A stretch of DNA of 64,000 bases, from the NCBI GenBank assembly GCA_029747015.1, contig JAKOGI010000001.1, forward strand, positions 186,001 through 250,000, given 5' to 3'. Origin of the DNA: Carnegiea gigantea (lineage: Eukaryota > Streptophyta > Magnoliopsida > Caryophyllales > Cactaceae). Made by a program: the position numbers and the translations under genes. The stretch's first letter is position 1. Each line of letters begins with the position of its first letter. Shown here in pieces: positions 37,273-48,640 of the stretch. The notes below the pieces were generated by a model. The model was not told the origin of the DNA. It searched no databases and saw only the letters and a program-made list of their open reading frames with translations.

Positions 37273-38810
37273 CAAACTAAGTTTATAATGTGAAGGAAAT
37301 CCACCAAATGTGATTTTTGGTGCTGCCACATGTTTTTCGATGGGATTCTTGGCACATGATTCTTGCCTTTGCATGCCGTGCAAGTTTATAAACTCATCTA
37401 ATCCAACTAATTAGTTGGAGTCCTTTTCTCCACTGGCCCGGTTTTACTATTACAGATCCTGTCCATACAAATTGGATCCAATATGACTCATCAACTAATT
37501 ATACTAACAACAGTCGGCCGATAGGAGATCCTACTTAATTTTATATTTTCTTAATTAATTAAAAAAATTACTAATCTAAAGCTTACTACATTTCATGCTT
37601 AATATTTCATAATATATGCGAAGCTTATTGGGATGTAATTATACTCTATTCATCTCATTTTTTAAAATTTTAATGCAAAGTTGCATCTGTTTTTTTAGGT
37701 ACATGGCAAAATATTCGTTAGTATAGGATGAGATTATGATAAAGTTCTCCTAATACAAAAGGTCTTTCGAACCCTCTTAGTTATCTATTCATTTCTATAA
37801 ATTATCATGTACGTGTCTCTTTTTTGTTTTTTGGCGTGTAAAATTCACGTTAAAAACAAAAGGAAGTCATGATATGCAACTAGTTACCAGCTAGGCTATG
37901 AATGGAACTTGAACTTACCCACCAAATTTTCTTTTAACATTTATTACATGAATCGTACGGAGACAATGAAAGCTAGTGGAGAAGAATAAGTCACGTTTGC
38001 CAATTTCAAGACTGCAATTCAGAGTACGAGTACGAGAGGGTACCAATACAACTGCCAAGATAGGCTGCTATCAAATTTTCCTTTGTCAATAAACGACGAG
38101 TTTTGTTTAATGATTTGTTTTCTTCCTTCAGGAAGGATGAACTTTTAACTTGAGTTCATGAACCTCCTTTTCCTCTCATTTATCACACCTGTATTGTTGC
38201 TTGAAGATTCAAAGTAACACTAACCAACCATTGAAACTTTAACGTGGATTAGAAGTAGGCTACTTTTGAATCTTGATCATGATTACAATTAAATCACGGA
38301 TCTGGTAGATATGGAATGGTAGATGTCGTTGTTGTTTCAAGCAATTACTCACATTCTTACATGTATGAGTATAATTATTACTAATATGATTGTGTGCGTG
38401 GGTGTTAAAATTTTGAGCTTATGATTAATTAGTCAATTAATACACAACACTTACTAATTTGAATAAACTTCTTTTGGATTTAAGTTGTTGTGTACGTCGG
38501 GGAAGTCAGATGATGATGTTAAATCGTAAAAATATGGCTTGAAAAAAATTAGAATTATTACATAGATTTAAAATGTACTAATGATTTCTTCGATTGATAA
38601 TGTCACAAATCAAAGAGTACAAGCTCATAAATTAAAGATCAAACACAAATGTCAAATACGGCAAGCAAATAATAAATCCATCAATGGACCACTCTACCAA
38701 ATCAATCACAAGGAGCATAGAATCATATGATACATGAGTAAAGGAAAAGCAGTAGTTACCTAGCTTATTTGCTTCCAGTAATTCCTTTTTAGCTTAAAAA
38801 ATATACATTT
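35229..38810. other. Long intergenic region upstream of PI-PLC
   Basis: No gene seen in 3.6 kb. It contains an ATTATTGATT repeat at about 35215-35240, a pair of diverged direct repeats (35637-35829 and 36292-36476), and a (GT)n(TA)n microsatellite at about 37240-37272. A MITE-like edge with iterated CACAACTTTTTACAG-type units lies near 36062-36150. The 100 bases above 35060 presumably hold the PI-PLC promoter. Confidence 0.45.
35637..36476 (+). repeat. Pair of diverged direct repeats
   Basis: Two stretches of ~190 bp, 35637-35829 and 36292-36476, share in the same order AGAATTTTGTT, ATGGA(T/C)GTCC, a block near AATGAATGATAT/AATGGATGACAT, TTTGCATGAATC/TCTGCATTAATC, ACTTA(T/A)TTAAAT and GTA(C/T)ATTACAA. 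Identity is perhaps 65-70% by eye. They could be an old tandem duplication or two copies of one unnamed repeat. Confidence 0.4.
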
Positions 38811-38824
38811 CGCTTCTAGTACTT

Positions 38825-39068
38825 TTTTTTGTGTGTGTGTGTAATGGTAAGCAGGTCTATCCCATCAGACCCCTATTTCAGGGGTACCCAATGGGCCTTA
38901 AAACAGACCAAGAGATAAGAGGTGTCAAAACCTGAGTACAAAGTCCATAAACCAAGCCCACTGTAAATTCCATGCATAAAGCACAATTTGCTCCCCCCCT
39001 GGATTCGAACCCGGGAGGATTGGGTGGACAAGTGAACCCCCAGCCACACGGGCTGGGAGCTCTTCGAC
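38825..39068 (-). mobile_element. Complete tRNA-derived SINE
   Basis: Flanked by identical 14-bp copies of CGCTTCTAGTACTT (38811-38824 and 39069-39082), a perfect target duplication. On the minus strand it begins near 39068, has a box-A-like TGGCTGGGG (39037-39045) and an exact box B GGTTCGAATCC (39001-39011), the internal pol III promoter of a tRNA-derived SINE. It ends in a short (AC)n and A-run (T-run at about 38825-38830 on +). Length 244 bp is normal for plant SINEs. It has no coding capacity and would be mobilised by a LINE-encoded reverse transcriptase. The perfect duplication argues for a recent insertion. Confidence 0.92.
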
Positions 39069-39082
39069 CGCTTCTAGTACTT

Positions 39083-40106
39083 GTGTTACACACTGAACTT
39101 CTCCAAAAAGAAATGATTTCGGCGTTTTAGAATTAGCCAATTGACTTTACTTGTAATGCCAATACACCTGAACTTTTAAATTTTTAATTGTTAAAATTTT
39201 CTTAGCATAATTTATCTCATCTTCAATTCCTCATACGTTAACTTAATCGATGAACTATTTGAGAATTATTATCAAAAAACTGGGCTCAAATCATGAAAAC
39301 ATCAACCTTTCTGCCTCACCAAATCCTGATCATATAAAAGAAAGAAGCATTACCAATGATCATGTTGTTAACACATTATTGCCTCGTCCTCCTTGGAGAA
39401 TGCCAATATGGAGTAATATAACACATACGCTCCATGGAACAGAGAATATCATAGCATATTCTCTTTACCCTCACTATCTGATCAGTCTCCAAAAACTTCC
39501 GCACATGCAATTCCTTTTCACGTAACCTTTTTCTTGATGATTGCATTATCACATGAATCATGAATCCTCTCCTTAGAGGTCACCCCTTCTGGGAAAAAAT
39601 GAGTTGCAATTGGAGTTGCTTTAGCAAGTTGGAATAAAAAATGTCATTCATCCTCACATTTTATCGTTAAGTTTTACTTGCATCTGTTCAATCTATTATC
39701 CGTTCTTCGGTGTATATAAGATGTAAAAATTGGTACAATAACAATATTTGTATAAAAACTTATACAAGTAGAGGGACTAAAAGGCTTATTCAGTATGTTG
39801 TCTTTTTTATATTATCGATAATATGTCTTTTAAAATACGGTGTAAAAATTATCACTAAGAATTTAGACGATAAATGATGCTCAATGTCATTGCATTTCAT
39901 ACTAATTACAAAATCGACAAACTGTACACTCTTCCAAATTGAGCATCAATCAAAGTATCCCCCATCCAATCTTTTTACAAGTGAAAGAAAGAGTATGGAT
40001 TCTACAATCAACTTTGCAGCCAAAAGTACAACCCCTTAATATCTAAAAAATCTACTACTTGCTCCTATCTCCTTTTCGTGAATGACAACAGATGATCCAA
40101 CCCAAA
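39083..40106. other. Intergenic DNA downstream of the MAPKKK gene
   Basis: No gene or repeat structure recognised. The part next to 40106 is the 3' flank of the kinase gene; no canonical AATAAA was found close to it. Confidence 0.45.
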
Positions 40107-41213
40107 TCACCTAACCGTGATCCACCCATCTGAATCACACCAATTGGGCATACTACCATCACCTACCAACTCATCAAGACGACCCGAATCCAGGACACGG
40201 CAACCCCAATCATCATCATCACATTCTCCCTCCTCAAATAATTTGAATCTGGATACGCCAGAAAACATAATCGGATCCGGGGTGGATGGGTCCATCGAAT
40301 CCCAATCACTGAGATCAAAGGGACATCGGGGAGACACCGAAGGCTGCTCATCTTTCAACCCGGAAATAAACGGATGATCCAGCAACATTCGGGCAGTCCA
40401 CCTCTCGTTCGGGTCTCTCACAAAACACTTGACTAAAAAATCTTTCCCGTCGGAACACATATCCGAAGGAATCGCCGGCGACTCTTCGCCCATCCCAATG
40501 CGGTAAATCAGGGCGTCGACGTCACTTTCCGGCGAGCAATTCCAGGCGGGCTTCCCGGAGACCATCTCAACGACGGCACACCCAAGTGCCCAGATATCCG
40601 CCGGCGGCTCTGCGTCGTCGCCGGCGACCAATTCCGGCGACAAATACAAAGGAGTACCCCTCAACTGATTCCTCTTCTTCTTCTTCTTCTCCTCTGTAAT
40701 TCTCTTTGCAAGCCCAAAATCTGCAATCTTAGCTAACCCACCTTCGCACACGAGGATGTTCTGAAGTTTAATGTCGCAATGAGCAAACCCTTTTTCATGA
40801 ATGTGACAGAGTCCCCTGAGAATCGACTTTGTGTACCTCTTTACATCGGAATTTTCTAACGTACCGCTGGAACTCCGAAGGTGATCAGATAAACTACCAT
40901 TGCAAGCGTACTCCAAGAACAAATTGTAGAATTGGGTACCCTTTTCAATGCTGAAATCATCGCCAAAGAACCGGATGATTTCTGGGCAATCTCCAAGGGA
41001 AGAAAGAACTTCCTTCTCTGTTTTCAGCGACTCTGACTCGGAAATTTGACAAGATTTTACAGCCATTAATGGCGGAATTTTGGAAGAAGATTTTGTGGGT
41101 ATTGCTAAACTGACTGTACCAAAAGTTCCTCTACCGACAGTATGGCCTCGGACCCACTCCATCTCCATTGATGGATCAGGATCACCTTCCTCCTCTGTTT
41201 CTCTCCAACTCAA
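40107..41213 (-). CDS. MAPKKK20-like serine/threonine kinase
   Basis: A MEKK-type MAPKKK; relatives in this single-exon plant clade act upstream of MAP kinase kinases in stress, ABA and microtubule signalling (family knowledge). The gene is one intact 368-aa exon. Kinase features in order: glycine-rich loop GRGTFGTV (27-34), catalytic Lys53 in MAVK, αC-helix Glu near 66-68, HCDIKLQN (145-152) with catalytic Asp147, DFG (165-167), GTPLYLSPE (186-194), DIWALGCAVVEM, and ERWTA-LLDHPF closing the domain near 285. A Lys run (EEKKKKKR, about 174-181) lies in the activation segment, where it is unusual. After the kinase comes a short acidic tail of ~85 aa with SVSPRCPFD and a final DGWITVR, both similar in kind to MAPKKK19/20/21 tails. 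All catalytic residues are present. MSWRETEEEG before MEMEW adds ~17 aa; translation could start at Met16 or Met18 instead. Confidence 0.93.
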   Translation of the reverse strand: MSWRETEEEGDPDPSMEMEWVRGHTVGRGTFGTVSLAIPTKSSSKIPPLMAVKSCQISESESLKTEKEVLSSLGDCPEIIRFFGDDFSIEKGTQFYNLFLEYACNGSLSDHLRSSSGTLENSDVKRYTKSILRGLCHIHEKGFAHCDIKLQNILVCEGGLAKIADFGLAKRITEEKKKKKRNQLRGTPLYLSPELVAGDDAEPPADIWALGCAVVEMVSGKPAWNCSPESDVDALIYRIGMGEESPAIPSDMCSDGKDFLVKCFVRDPNERWTARMLLDHPFISGLKDEQPSVSPRCPFDLSDWDSMDPSTPDPIMFSGVSRFKLFEEGECDDDDWGCRVLDSGRLDELVGDGSMPNWCDSDGWITVR

Positions 41214-43385
41214 TTCTCTGTTGTTGTGAGAATTGGGGAAGAAGAAATTGATGGGTTGGTTAGAAGGGTGAGGGGAAAGGAAGGTATTTAAATGAGACAG
41301 GGCTTGGGGTTGGGTTTGGCAATAAAATTAGGGTTTTGGCACGTGATAATCAAGGGCAAGAGCCAAGAGGGATGATTGATAAATGGGTATATACAATTTT
41401 GTGATGGCCAAGAAAAAGTTTGCGTGGGTTATGATTTTTCTCTTTTTTTTCTTTATATATATATATATATGTATAGACATCTTTGTCTAGATCATGAAAG
41501 ATGGGAGGAGGTAGCGTTGCTTGTGCGGAGAATGTTGATGGAAACGTGGTTCCACACAGTGTGGGTGGGGATTACATTAGATTCTTAATCTCTTTCTATG
41601 CCTGATTAAGTTGGTTGAATTTAATCAATTTGGGGTTTGATTTAAATTACATCGGTAGTTAGTTTTAGTTACTTGGCCACCAAATTAAACCTTCCACTTG
41701 ATGTGTTAACAAGTGTTGAGTTCATACTTGAAAAAGGAATGTGGATTTGGTGCTTATCTCTCCCTTCAAGAAAAGGAAAGTGGGGATAAAAAAGGGACTA
41801 TAATCCTAAACCAAATCCCTATATTATGCTTATCTTCAAATTTGCATTCTAATAGAATAATTAAGACCAATAAAGTTGGGATAGTATATGAAATTAGTTT
41901 TGTTTTCTTAGTTGTTGAGATTAGGTTGAATATATTAGCATTGGTAGAGTACCTATTACTTTGAAATGCATGTACTACTTTAAATCAATTGACATACTTA
42001 ATTTATTTATTTTTGAAAAAAATTTTAATTAGTTTTTTAGAATCTTGATAGCAAGACATCAACTAAATTATATTGTTGCATTTAAATTTAGAGGTTAGTT
42101 TGCATAAGTATGACAAATTAGGAGTATCATTATGGTACTTCAAGAAGGATTTTAATATTTTGATACAATACTACAAGGTGATAAGAATTTTTAGCTAGTG
42201 TATAGATTTTAGATTTACAAGGTGCATACTACATTAAATTTTTAGGTATGTTCATCTAATGTTAACTATTGTACAATGTCACTTATATAAGTATGATTTA
42301 ATTATGCATATTGCTCATGAAGTACAAGCAAAAAAGCCATTGTGCAGAAAGGAAAAAAAAGGATTTTAAGTGATATTGGTATATAAATTTTATCTTATCC
42401 AATTTATCTTTTTAAAAAAATCTTAAAATTAAATTAGTTCCCACTTTAGTTGTAGTAATATACATCTTTTTTAAAGGAAATACATGTCATTTATTGCAGC
42501 AAATGAAAAATAATTACTAAAGCCCATAGTTGAAAATATCTTGAAAAACATAGATATTTGACAAAAAAATCTAGAATGCATGAACTTGTATTTACTTAGA
42601 GAAGTTTTTTTTAACTAACTATTAAAAGATGTTTTTAAACATTAATAAAGACAAACGAAGAAGACAATAGCCAAGTTCAAAGAACATAAAGAAATAGTAA
42701 AAGCCATCATGTAATGCACACCTAAAATTCAACATAAATGGAAAACGAAAATTGGGAGTCTGGTCTTGTGGCTGCGAAAGGTGAAATTGTGTACACATGC
42801 GTGCACTTGTGATGTCCACATTTCTTCTATACTTTTCCGTCCATCGTAATTCATGCATGAATGCCAATAAATCCTTTTGGTGGGAGAGCATATCACAAAT
42901 CACATCAGCTCCAAATTCCATGCATTATTTGACTTTCCAAAACTAAATAACGTCACCTGTAGTTGCTCGGCTTCAATCATTTTGATTTTCAAGTCCATGC
43001 CTATTTTGGGTGGTTACTACTTACTACTTACCACGACTTCTTAATGTCTTTAAGGAAGTAGACTATGTTTTGTATTAGTCTTACAATATACGAAACTTAG
43101 CCAGACATAACATTGTTGAATGTCTCCTTTTTTCTTATTTTTTGGGTTGGGTACAATTCATCTTCAAAAATTGATGTCAGGGAGCTATTGACTTTAATTT
43201 GGATTATTGTTTGTAAATCTTCAAATTTATTATACTGACAAATTTTATAAGACAAATGAATCTGTTTTATGTTGAGGTGTATATTTTCCGGTTTAACAAT
43301 GTACCAAACGTAACATTTCTAGCCATTTTGTTTTTGTGCATCCCATCGCAACCCACACTTGATATAGTCCCATCATCCCCACGTA
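41214..43385. other. Promoter side of the kinase gene and intergenic DNA
   Basis: A TTTAAATA-like element on the minus strand at about 41285-41293, some 75 bases before the ATG, could be a TATA box. Beyond it are a (TA)n run (41453-41470) and AT-rich DNA without recognisable genes. ORFs up to 99 aa here show no domain. Confidence 0.4.
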
Positions 43386-43754
43386 GGGTCTGTTCTTTTC
43401 CTGAAAAAGTTTTGACTTTCATTACTACTTTATTTCCTCTCAAGCTCTCACTCTTCTCCGCTCCTTTTTGTTTCTTCCTACTTCTTACTTAAAGATAGAT
43501 ATCATTACATTCCTTTTCAATCCATTCCATTCAATTCCATTTCTTTCCACTCATTTCCATTCCCTCTCATTCCTTCCCACACCTTAATATCAATAATTTT
43601 ATCTATTTCTGACTCCATTTCGTTGCCTGCCACTTCTGTCGAAAAAAGAAAAAACACAGTCCTTTCGCCAATCCAACTCCATGCCATTCATTCCTACTCC
43701 AATTCATATCTTCTCATTCCACACCCGCAATTTATCCACAAAAAGAACAGGCCC
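43386..43754. mobile_element. MITE-like unit with GGGYCTGTTCTTTT ends
   Basis: The left end GGGTCTGTTCTTTT and the inverted right end GGGCCTGTTCTTTT match at 13 of 14 bases. The interior has a block of TTCCATTCCATTCAA-type iterations (about 43510-43600). Flanks are ACGTA on the left and ATACGTA on the right; no exact TTA duplication, so the exact ends may be a few bases off. It is non-coding. Confidence 0.6.
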
Positions 43755-44767
43755 ATACGTACTCTATTGTAGCTATTCACAAATACCTCTAATTCTCTTC
43801 ATATGCCCTTATATTTTAGTATCTAACAATATACATAGCCGAAATTATAGCATTTAAACGTGAAAAAAGTTAGCGCATCATACTGTTCTTTTAAAAAATA
43901 ATGGTAAATTGAACTCCCATTGAAATCCTGTTTAGAATTAAATCCAGTAGCGTAGATAAGTCCAAATCAAAGAAAGTGAACGGATTGTTGTCCAAACAAA
44001 CAGATTCAAAGCTCACACCTAAGATGGAAATGCCTCATCTCAAGTTCAAACTTAATTAAGATCTCCAAAATAAAGGTATTCTTATCATACCGCTTAAGCT
44101 GGAGTTCATTGATACAAATTAACTACGATAACAAGCACTGCACCTTCAACTTTTTTAAAAAGGACATTTCTAATGGCTCGCATTGGCCGAAAGAAATTAA
44201 ATAACTACTAGCTAGTTAGTAAGCACATACAATTATGATCAGGGCACCACATGAAACATGTTGATCAGGGCTCTGTTTCATTTTAGGTCACACGCACTTG
44301 TCTATTAAATCACAGAAGTCACAAGTAGGTATACTAACTAGCTAGGACAGAACTGTCCAACCTCCAGATCAATGACATGGTGTCACCGCAAGGTCTATTG
44401 CATTGTGAAATCAATAACACGTGGAATCTTTGATCAGCATATGCTTCTTGTTGTGGGTAAATTTTTTGCATGTATGTAACCTAAGGAAACTTAGATTCTA
44501 ATTTTTGTTATGGAAATTAAGTAATAACCTGTTACTTAATTACTTCTAAAGGAGTTGTTAAGAGCATGTAATTATCACCACGATTCGTGTATATTCCAAG
44601 GGAATCAAATGGTTGATTAAGTAGCCAATCAATGTTACATACTCCACTCAATATTTAAGATTAATTAGCCTTGGTCCGATGTTAAAACTCCAAAATCGAG
44701 ATTGGGTCCATATATATTCTGAAGTATACTAGTTCAGGTGGAGTATTAAGTGGAGTTACCAGTTAAT

Positions 44768-45144
44768 GGTCGTGGTTGACAAACAGGTATTAGCTGTTAG
44801 CAGTTAGTTATTAGCTATTTGTATTAGCTATTAGCTGTTAGCTGTTTCAGTTAGCTGTTTGTATTAGCTGTTTGAATTAGCTGTTTGTTGAAAAACTGTT
44901 TGGTAAAATTAGCTGCTTCTAACAATTTGTAAGACAAAAAATTAATTCTTCAGAAAGTTCTTCCAAAAAGCTCATGAAATTTAGCTTTTTCAAATTAACT
45001 TTTTGGATCTAAAAAGCTTTTTTTAAAAAGATTTTTCACCAAACAACCAAATTAGCCTTTTTACTTGGTCAAACAGCTAGTCTTGATCAAAAAAGTTCTT
45101 TTTGGTCAAAAAGCTCTTCAAAAAGTTATTTGTCAAACATCCCC
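44768..45144. mobile_element. MITE-like unit with TTAGCTGTT iterations
   Basis: The right end, inverted, reads GGGGATGTTTGACAAA and the left end GGTCGTGGTTGACAAA (12 of 16 match), both next to AAT. Inside, TTAGCTGTTAGC / TTAGCTGTTTG units repeat on the left half and AAAAAGCTTTTT-type units on the right half. Such ends are common in plant MITEs of the hAT/Harbinger type; the superfamily is not settled here. Confidence 0.5.
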
Positions 45145-45344
45145 AATGAGTCTAAGCATTACAAGTTTAAAATATATTAGCTAGTTAGGGGTGAGTAGGC
45201 ATGGCTGGTACCCTAGAACCAGTTGGTCAAACGTGTCCAATTGTGTGACGATTGAAAAAACGATCGAATATAGTTAATTCAAAATTTGTAGTTAAGCACA
45301 AGAAGCAAAGAGGAGGCCTAGGAAGTAGGAGGGAACAGGCACTT

Positions 45345-45366
45345 TTGTTTTTTGGGGGGGGGGGGG
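45345..45366. repeat. T-run/G13 homopolymer junction
   Basis: T6 directly followed by G13 (45354-45366); on the minus strand C13 then A6. Confidence 0.8.
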
Positions 45367-45624
45367 TGCTTAGACAGGGGTTTCCATCATCTTTTACCCC
45401 AAACAAAACCAAACTTAAACCCATCTCTCTTACTCCATACCCGAAGTAGATTAAGTCAAGGCTCAATGGAGCAAGCAGATGGGCTAGGCCGGTTAATTAA
45501 AAGATCCACCTCAAATGTATAATTTTAAAGGAAACTAATTTAAAGTGTGGGTTTGATCTTAGTCCCTTATACAAAATGAGTTTTAAAAAATTAGAATGTA
45601 TTCTTTTTGGGGGTATATTTGTGA

Positions 45625-46260
45625 TATATTTTTGATGAGTTAGAATGATTGTTTATATGCTTAGTTTACTGTACCTGTGAAAGTGTAATTATGGTTGGTC
45701 ATGCCTTTGAAAATAAATGTTATGTTGTTGAGAGCTAGTTATGGTTTAATATTGCTCATCTAAGTTATTTTGCACAAATAGTACTTGTGAATATTTGGAA
45801 CGTGGGATGTACAAATGTAGACTTGGCATGATATTTGATGAGCTAAAACGATGATTTACATGCATGCTTGAAATCACTTGGAATGTGAAGCTTTATATTA
45901 TGTGTTTTTTCACGTTGTTGAAACGTATGTCAAATTGTTAAATCCATGCTATCATGTTATCTTTATATAAATTGGGGTCTTACTAAATATTTAAGGTATA
46001 TGATGTGTACATGTACTTTTCATATGATCTTGATGAGTTAGAATTATATATTGTCTACGTGTTTAACTTATTTTTAGTGTGAAATTTAGACTGCCGTATT
46101 GAGATTTATACTTTGGTGCTACTATCCTAGGTTATTTTGCCTAAATTGTAGTACTAGCAAACATATGAGAAGTTAGTAGGACGGCTGCGATTTGGCATGA
46201 TTTTGGATGATTTTGAATAGTTAGTCACATGCTTAAATTATTTATATTTGTGTTGGAAAA
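45625..46260 (+). repeat. Four diverged ~190-bp tandem units
   Basis: The phrase GATGAGTTAGAATG and variants GATGAGCTAAAACG, GATGAGTTAGAATT and GATGATTTTGAATA recur at 45634, 45837, 46032 and 46206. Each is followed within 15-20 bases by a TTTA(C/T)ATGCTTA-like phrase. Spacings of 203, 195 and 174 bp and shared downstream phrases (TTATTTTGC, TTGGCATGAT) show an old tandem array. It is not coding. Confidence 0.55.
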
Positions 46261-46329
46261 TCAAAATTTTTTTTAAAAAAAGACTGTGTGCAAAACGGGA
46301 CAAAATAATGTTGTTGATGTATTCTGAAA

Positions 46330-47533
46330 ATTATTTGTGCATCTTTTAGTGTGGCATTTGTGTAACATTGCGCTTGTAAACCTGACTAGATAATTCCCAA
46401 GCCTGCGATTAAAAAAATGATTTGTAATAACAAATAATGATAGAGTTACTTCGCTTTGCGGTAAAATTTAACCCAAAAAAAAGGAAGCCAATAAAAAGAT
46501 AACAATAGAGATGTTGGCCCAAGAACCAAATTAAAGTCATTTAAATAAGTGATATTAAGGTACTATTTGTTATGCTTTTATGATAATTTTTTTTTTGTCC
46601 CCAATTAGTAGTAAGCTATAACCCAATATAATGTCAGAAGGCGAATACAAAGACAATAGTTAAAATGTAAATATACACCCTTTCAATGTGGAAAAATAGC
46701 CCTTTAAATCACACTATAACAACTGAAAAGGCTCCTACAAAGTCATTGCATTTTCAGTCAACTAATTGTTCACCAACCTTAGAAGGATCCATTCAGTTCA
46801 TCACATCATTGTTGCTTGCTGTCAAGTTTCTTCCTTGGACTTATCGTAATCCTCCTAATAGCTTTAGTTTCTTCCCCAATGATATAAATACAACTGTCTA
46901 TCCAACTCTAAGCTTTCTCCAGCATTTCTGCAGGAGAGGATAAGTCTTGCTTCGCAATCTTTCGTACATTCTTTTTGGGAGTGGGACTTAAATCACTAGT
47001 TGCCTTTCTAGGCATAGCGAGGTTGCAACTAGCTAGTCGAGCATTCAGGCTCCTCAACATTAACTATGGAGGACCTACTAAGAATGCAATTTTTATTAGA
47101 ATTTTTTTTTAGGGGTAGCTTGTCAACATAAATAGGGCAATTCTTTCTAGTTCCCACAATATATTGCACATGGCATCTATAAAAAAGGGGGACGGGGTTT
47201 AGTAGAATCAGTGTTTTTATAAGCTTTGCAATTTTGTTAAGTTGTGTTGCTAATATTTTGGTGAATGAAAGTTATAATATTTTTGAATATGACATTAATT
47301 AGGATGAAAGTAAATTTATGATTAAAAAGTCGTCGAGTTTAACTTTTATATCATGCTTGAGTAAACTAGTACATACAAAGACGGGCAATTATGTGCGCCT
47401 AGGTTACGATTTGTTGGTAGATTCCGACTAGTATGCCATTTCATTTAACGACATATTCTGCAGTGGTAGACACCACAGAGTTCCATATTTCACTCAAAAA
47501 AGTGGCAGTGTTTTGACCCTGATGAGGGTATAA
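46330..47533. other. Intergenic DNA before the CACTA element
   Basis: No recognisable gene. An 85-aa ORF at 46686-46943 has no visible domain or homologue known to me. A pyrimidine/purine-rich stretch near 47185 is not structured. Confidence 0.4.
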
Positions 47534-48640
47534 CACTAAAAAAAAAAAGCTTATATAACGACAGAATCAGCAACAGAAAAGGGCAGAATAGCGACAGAAT
47601 TTTAATTTCAGCAACGAAATTGGCGACGGAAAATAATTGTCGGTTTTTCACTCATCGCCAGGTACTTGGCGACGAAATTCTGAAATTCCGTCGTCACCAG
47701 CGACGGACACAACGACAGCCTGATTTTTGGCGGGGGATAAAAGGGGGGAAATTATCGACGAATGTTCAGTCCATCGCCTGATTTATGAAGTAAAGCATTT
47801 CATTCCACCAACAAATCAAATTTCAACTTCAAATTACTAAACATAAACCTAAATTACATTAGGCAAATTCTCGAAACAAAGTAGAGTAATAACTTCATAC
47901 AAATATCACATTTCAACAAAATTATGAACTAAAGTATTTCATTCGATCAACATATCAAATTTTAACTTCAAATTACCAAATCTAAACCCTAAATTGCATT
48001 GAGCAAAATCTTGAAATAAATTAGAGCAATAACTTCACACGAATACTACATTTCAACAAAAATATGAGCCAACTATGAAATTCTAACAATATAATACAAA
48101 AAATTTGTAGAAATTAAAACTAGTTTAAGTGAGAAATTTACCTTAATTTCACTCAAAGCAACCAGCAATGGGTGGGAAGGGTGGTGGCCGGCGGTGGCCG
48201 GTCGGCGGCGGTCGCGAGGGTTTGGCAGCTCCAGTGACGATTGTCTCTCTCTCTTTGGGATGTTTCGGGAGCGAATGGCTTGAAAAACAAGATCTGGTTC
48301 TTTTAATTGGAGGAGCGACGGAAATTCCGTCTTCCTGCAGCGAATTGTTTTTTAAAAATATATGGCAACATATATTCCGTCGCCACCTAAAATTTTTTTT
48401 ACTAGCGACGGAATTTCCATGGCCAGTTTGAAATAAATAAAATTTCTATTTACCTGGCGACGGATATTCCATCGCCAGGTATTGAAAACCGGCGACGGAA
48501 TTACTTATTTGTCGTCGATTCCGTCACTGGTTTTGAGTTATTTCTAATACAGTTTTTCCGTCACCATTTCCGTCGCTCATTTCGTTGTTACTTTAGTCTG
48601 TCACTGAATTCCGTCATTATTTTATACTTTTTTAGTAGTG
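47534..48640. mobile_element. Non-autonomous CACTA transposon
   Basis: Begins CACTAAAAAAAA at 47534 and ends, inverted, CACTACTAAAAAAG at 48640. It is flanked by TAA on both sides (47531-47533, 48641-48643), the 3-bp target duplication of CACTA/En-Spm elements. Both sub-terminal regions carry many copies, in both orientations, of GCGACGGAA / TTCCGTCGC, the kind of repeat bound by the transposase. The 1.1-kb body has no transposase; one Gly-rich ORF (48168-48431) starting MGGKGGGRRWP has no recognisable domain. Confidence 0.85.

Noticed and set aside
39001..39060. A tRNA gene, suggested by GGTTCGAATCC on the minus strand
   Set aside because: No acceptor stem or cloverleaf can be formed; flanking duplication and tail show a SINE.
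46686..46943. 85-aa ORF as a small gene
   Set aside because: No signal peptide, domain, splice pattern or homologue recognised; length is within chance expectation.
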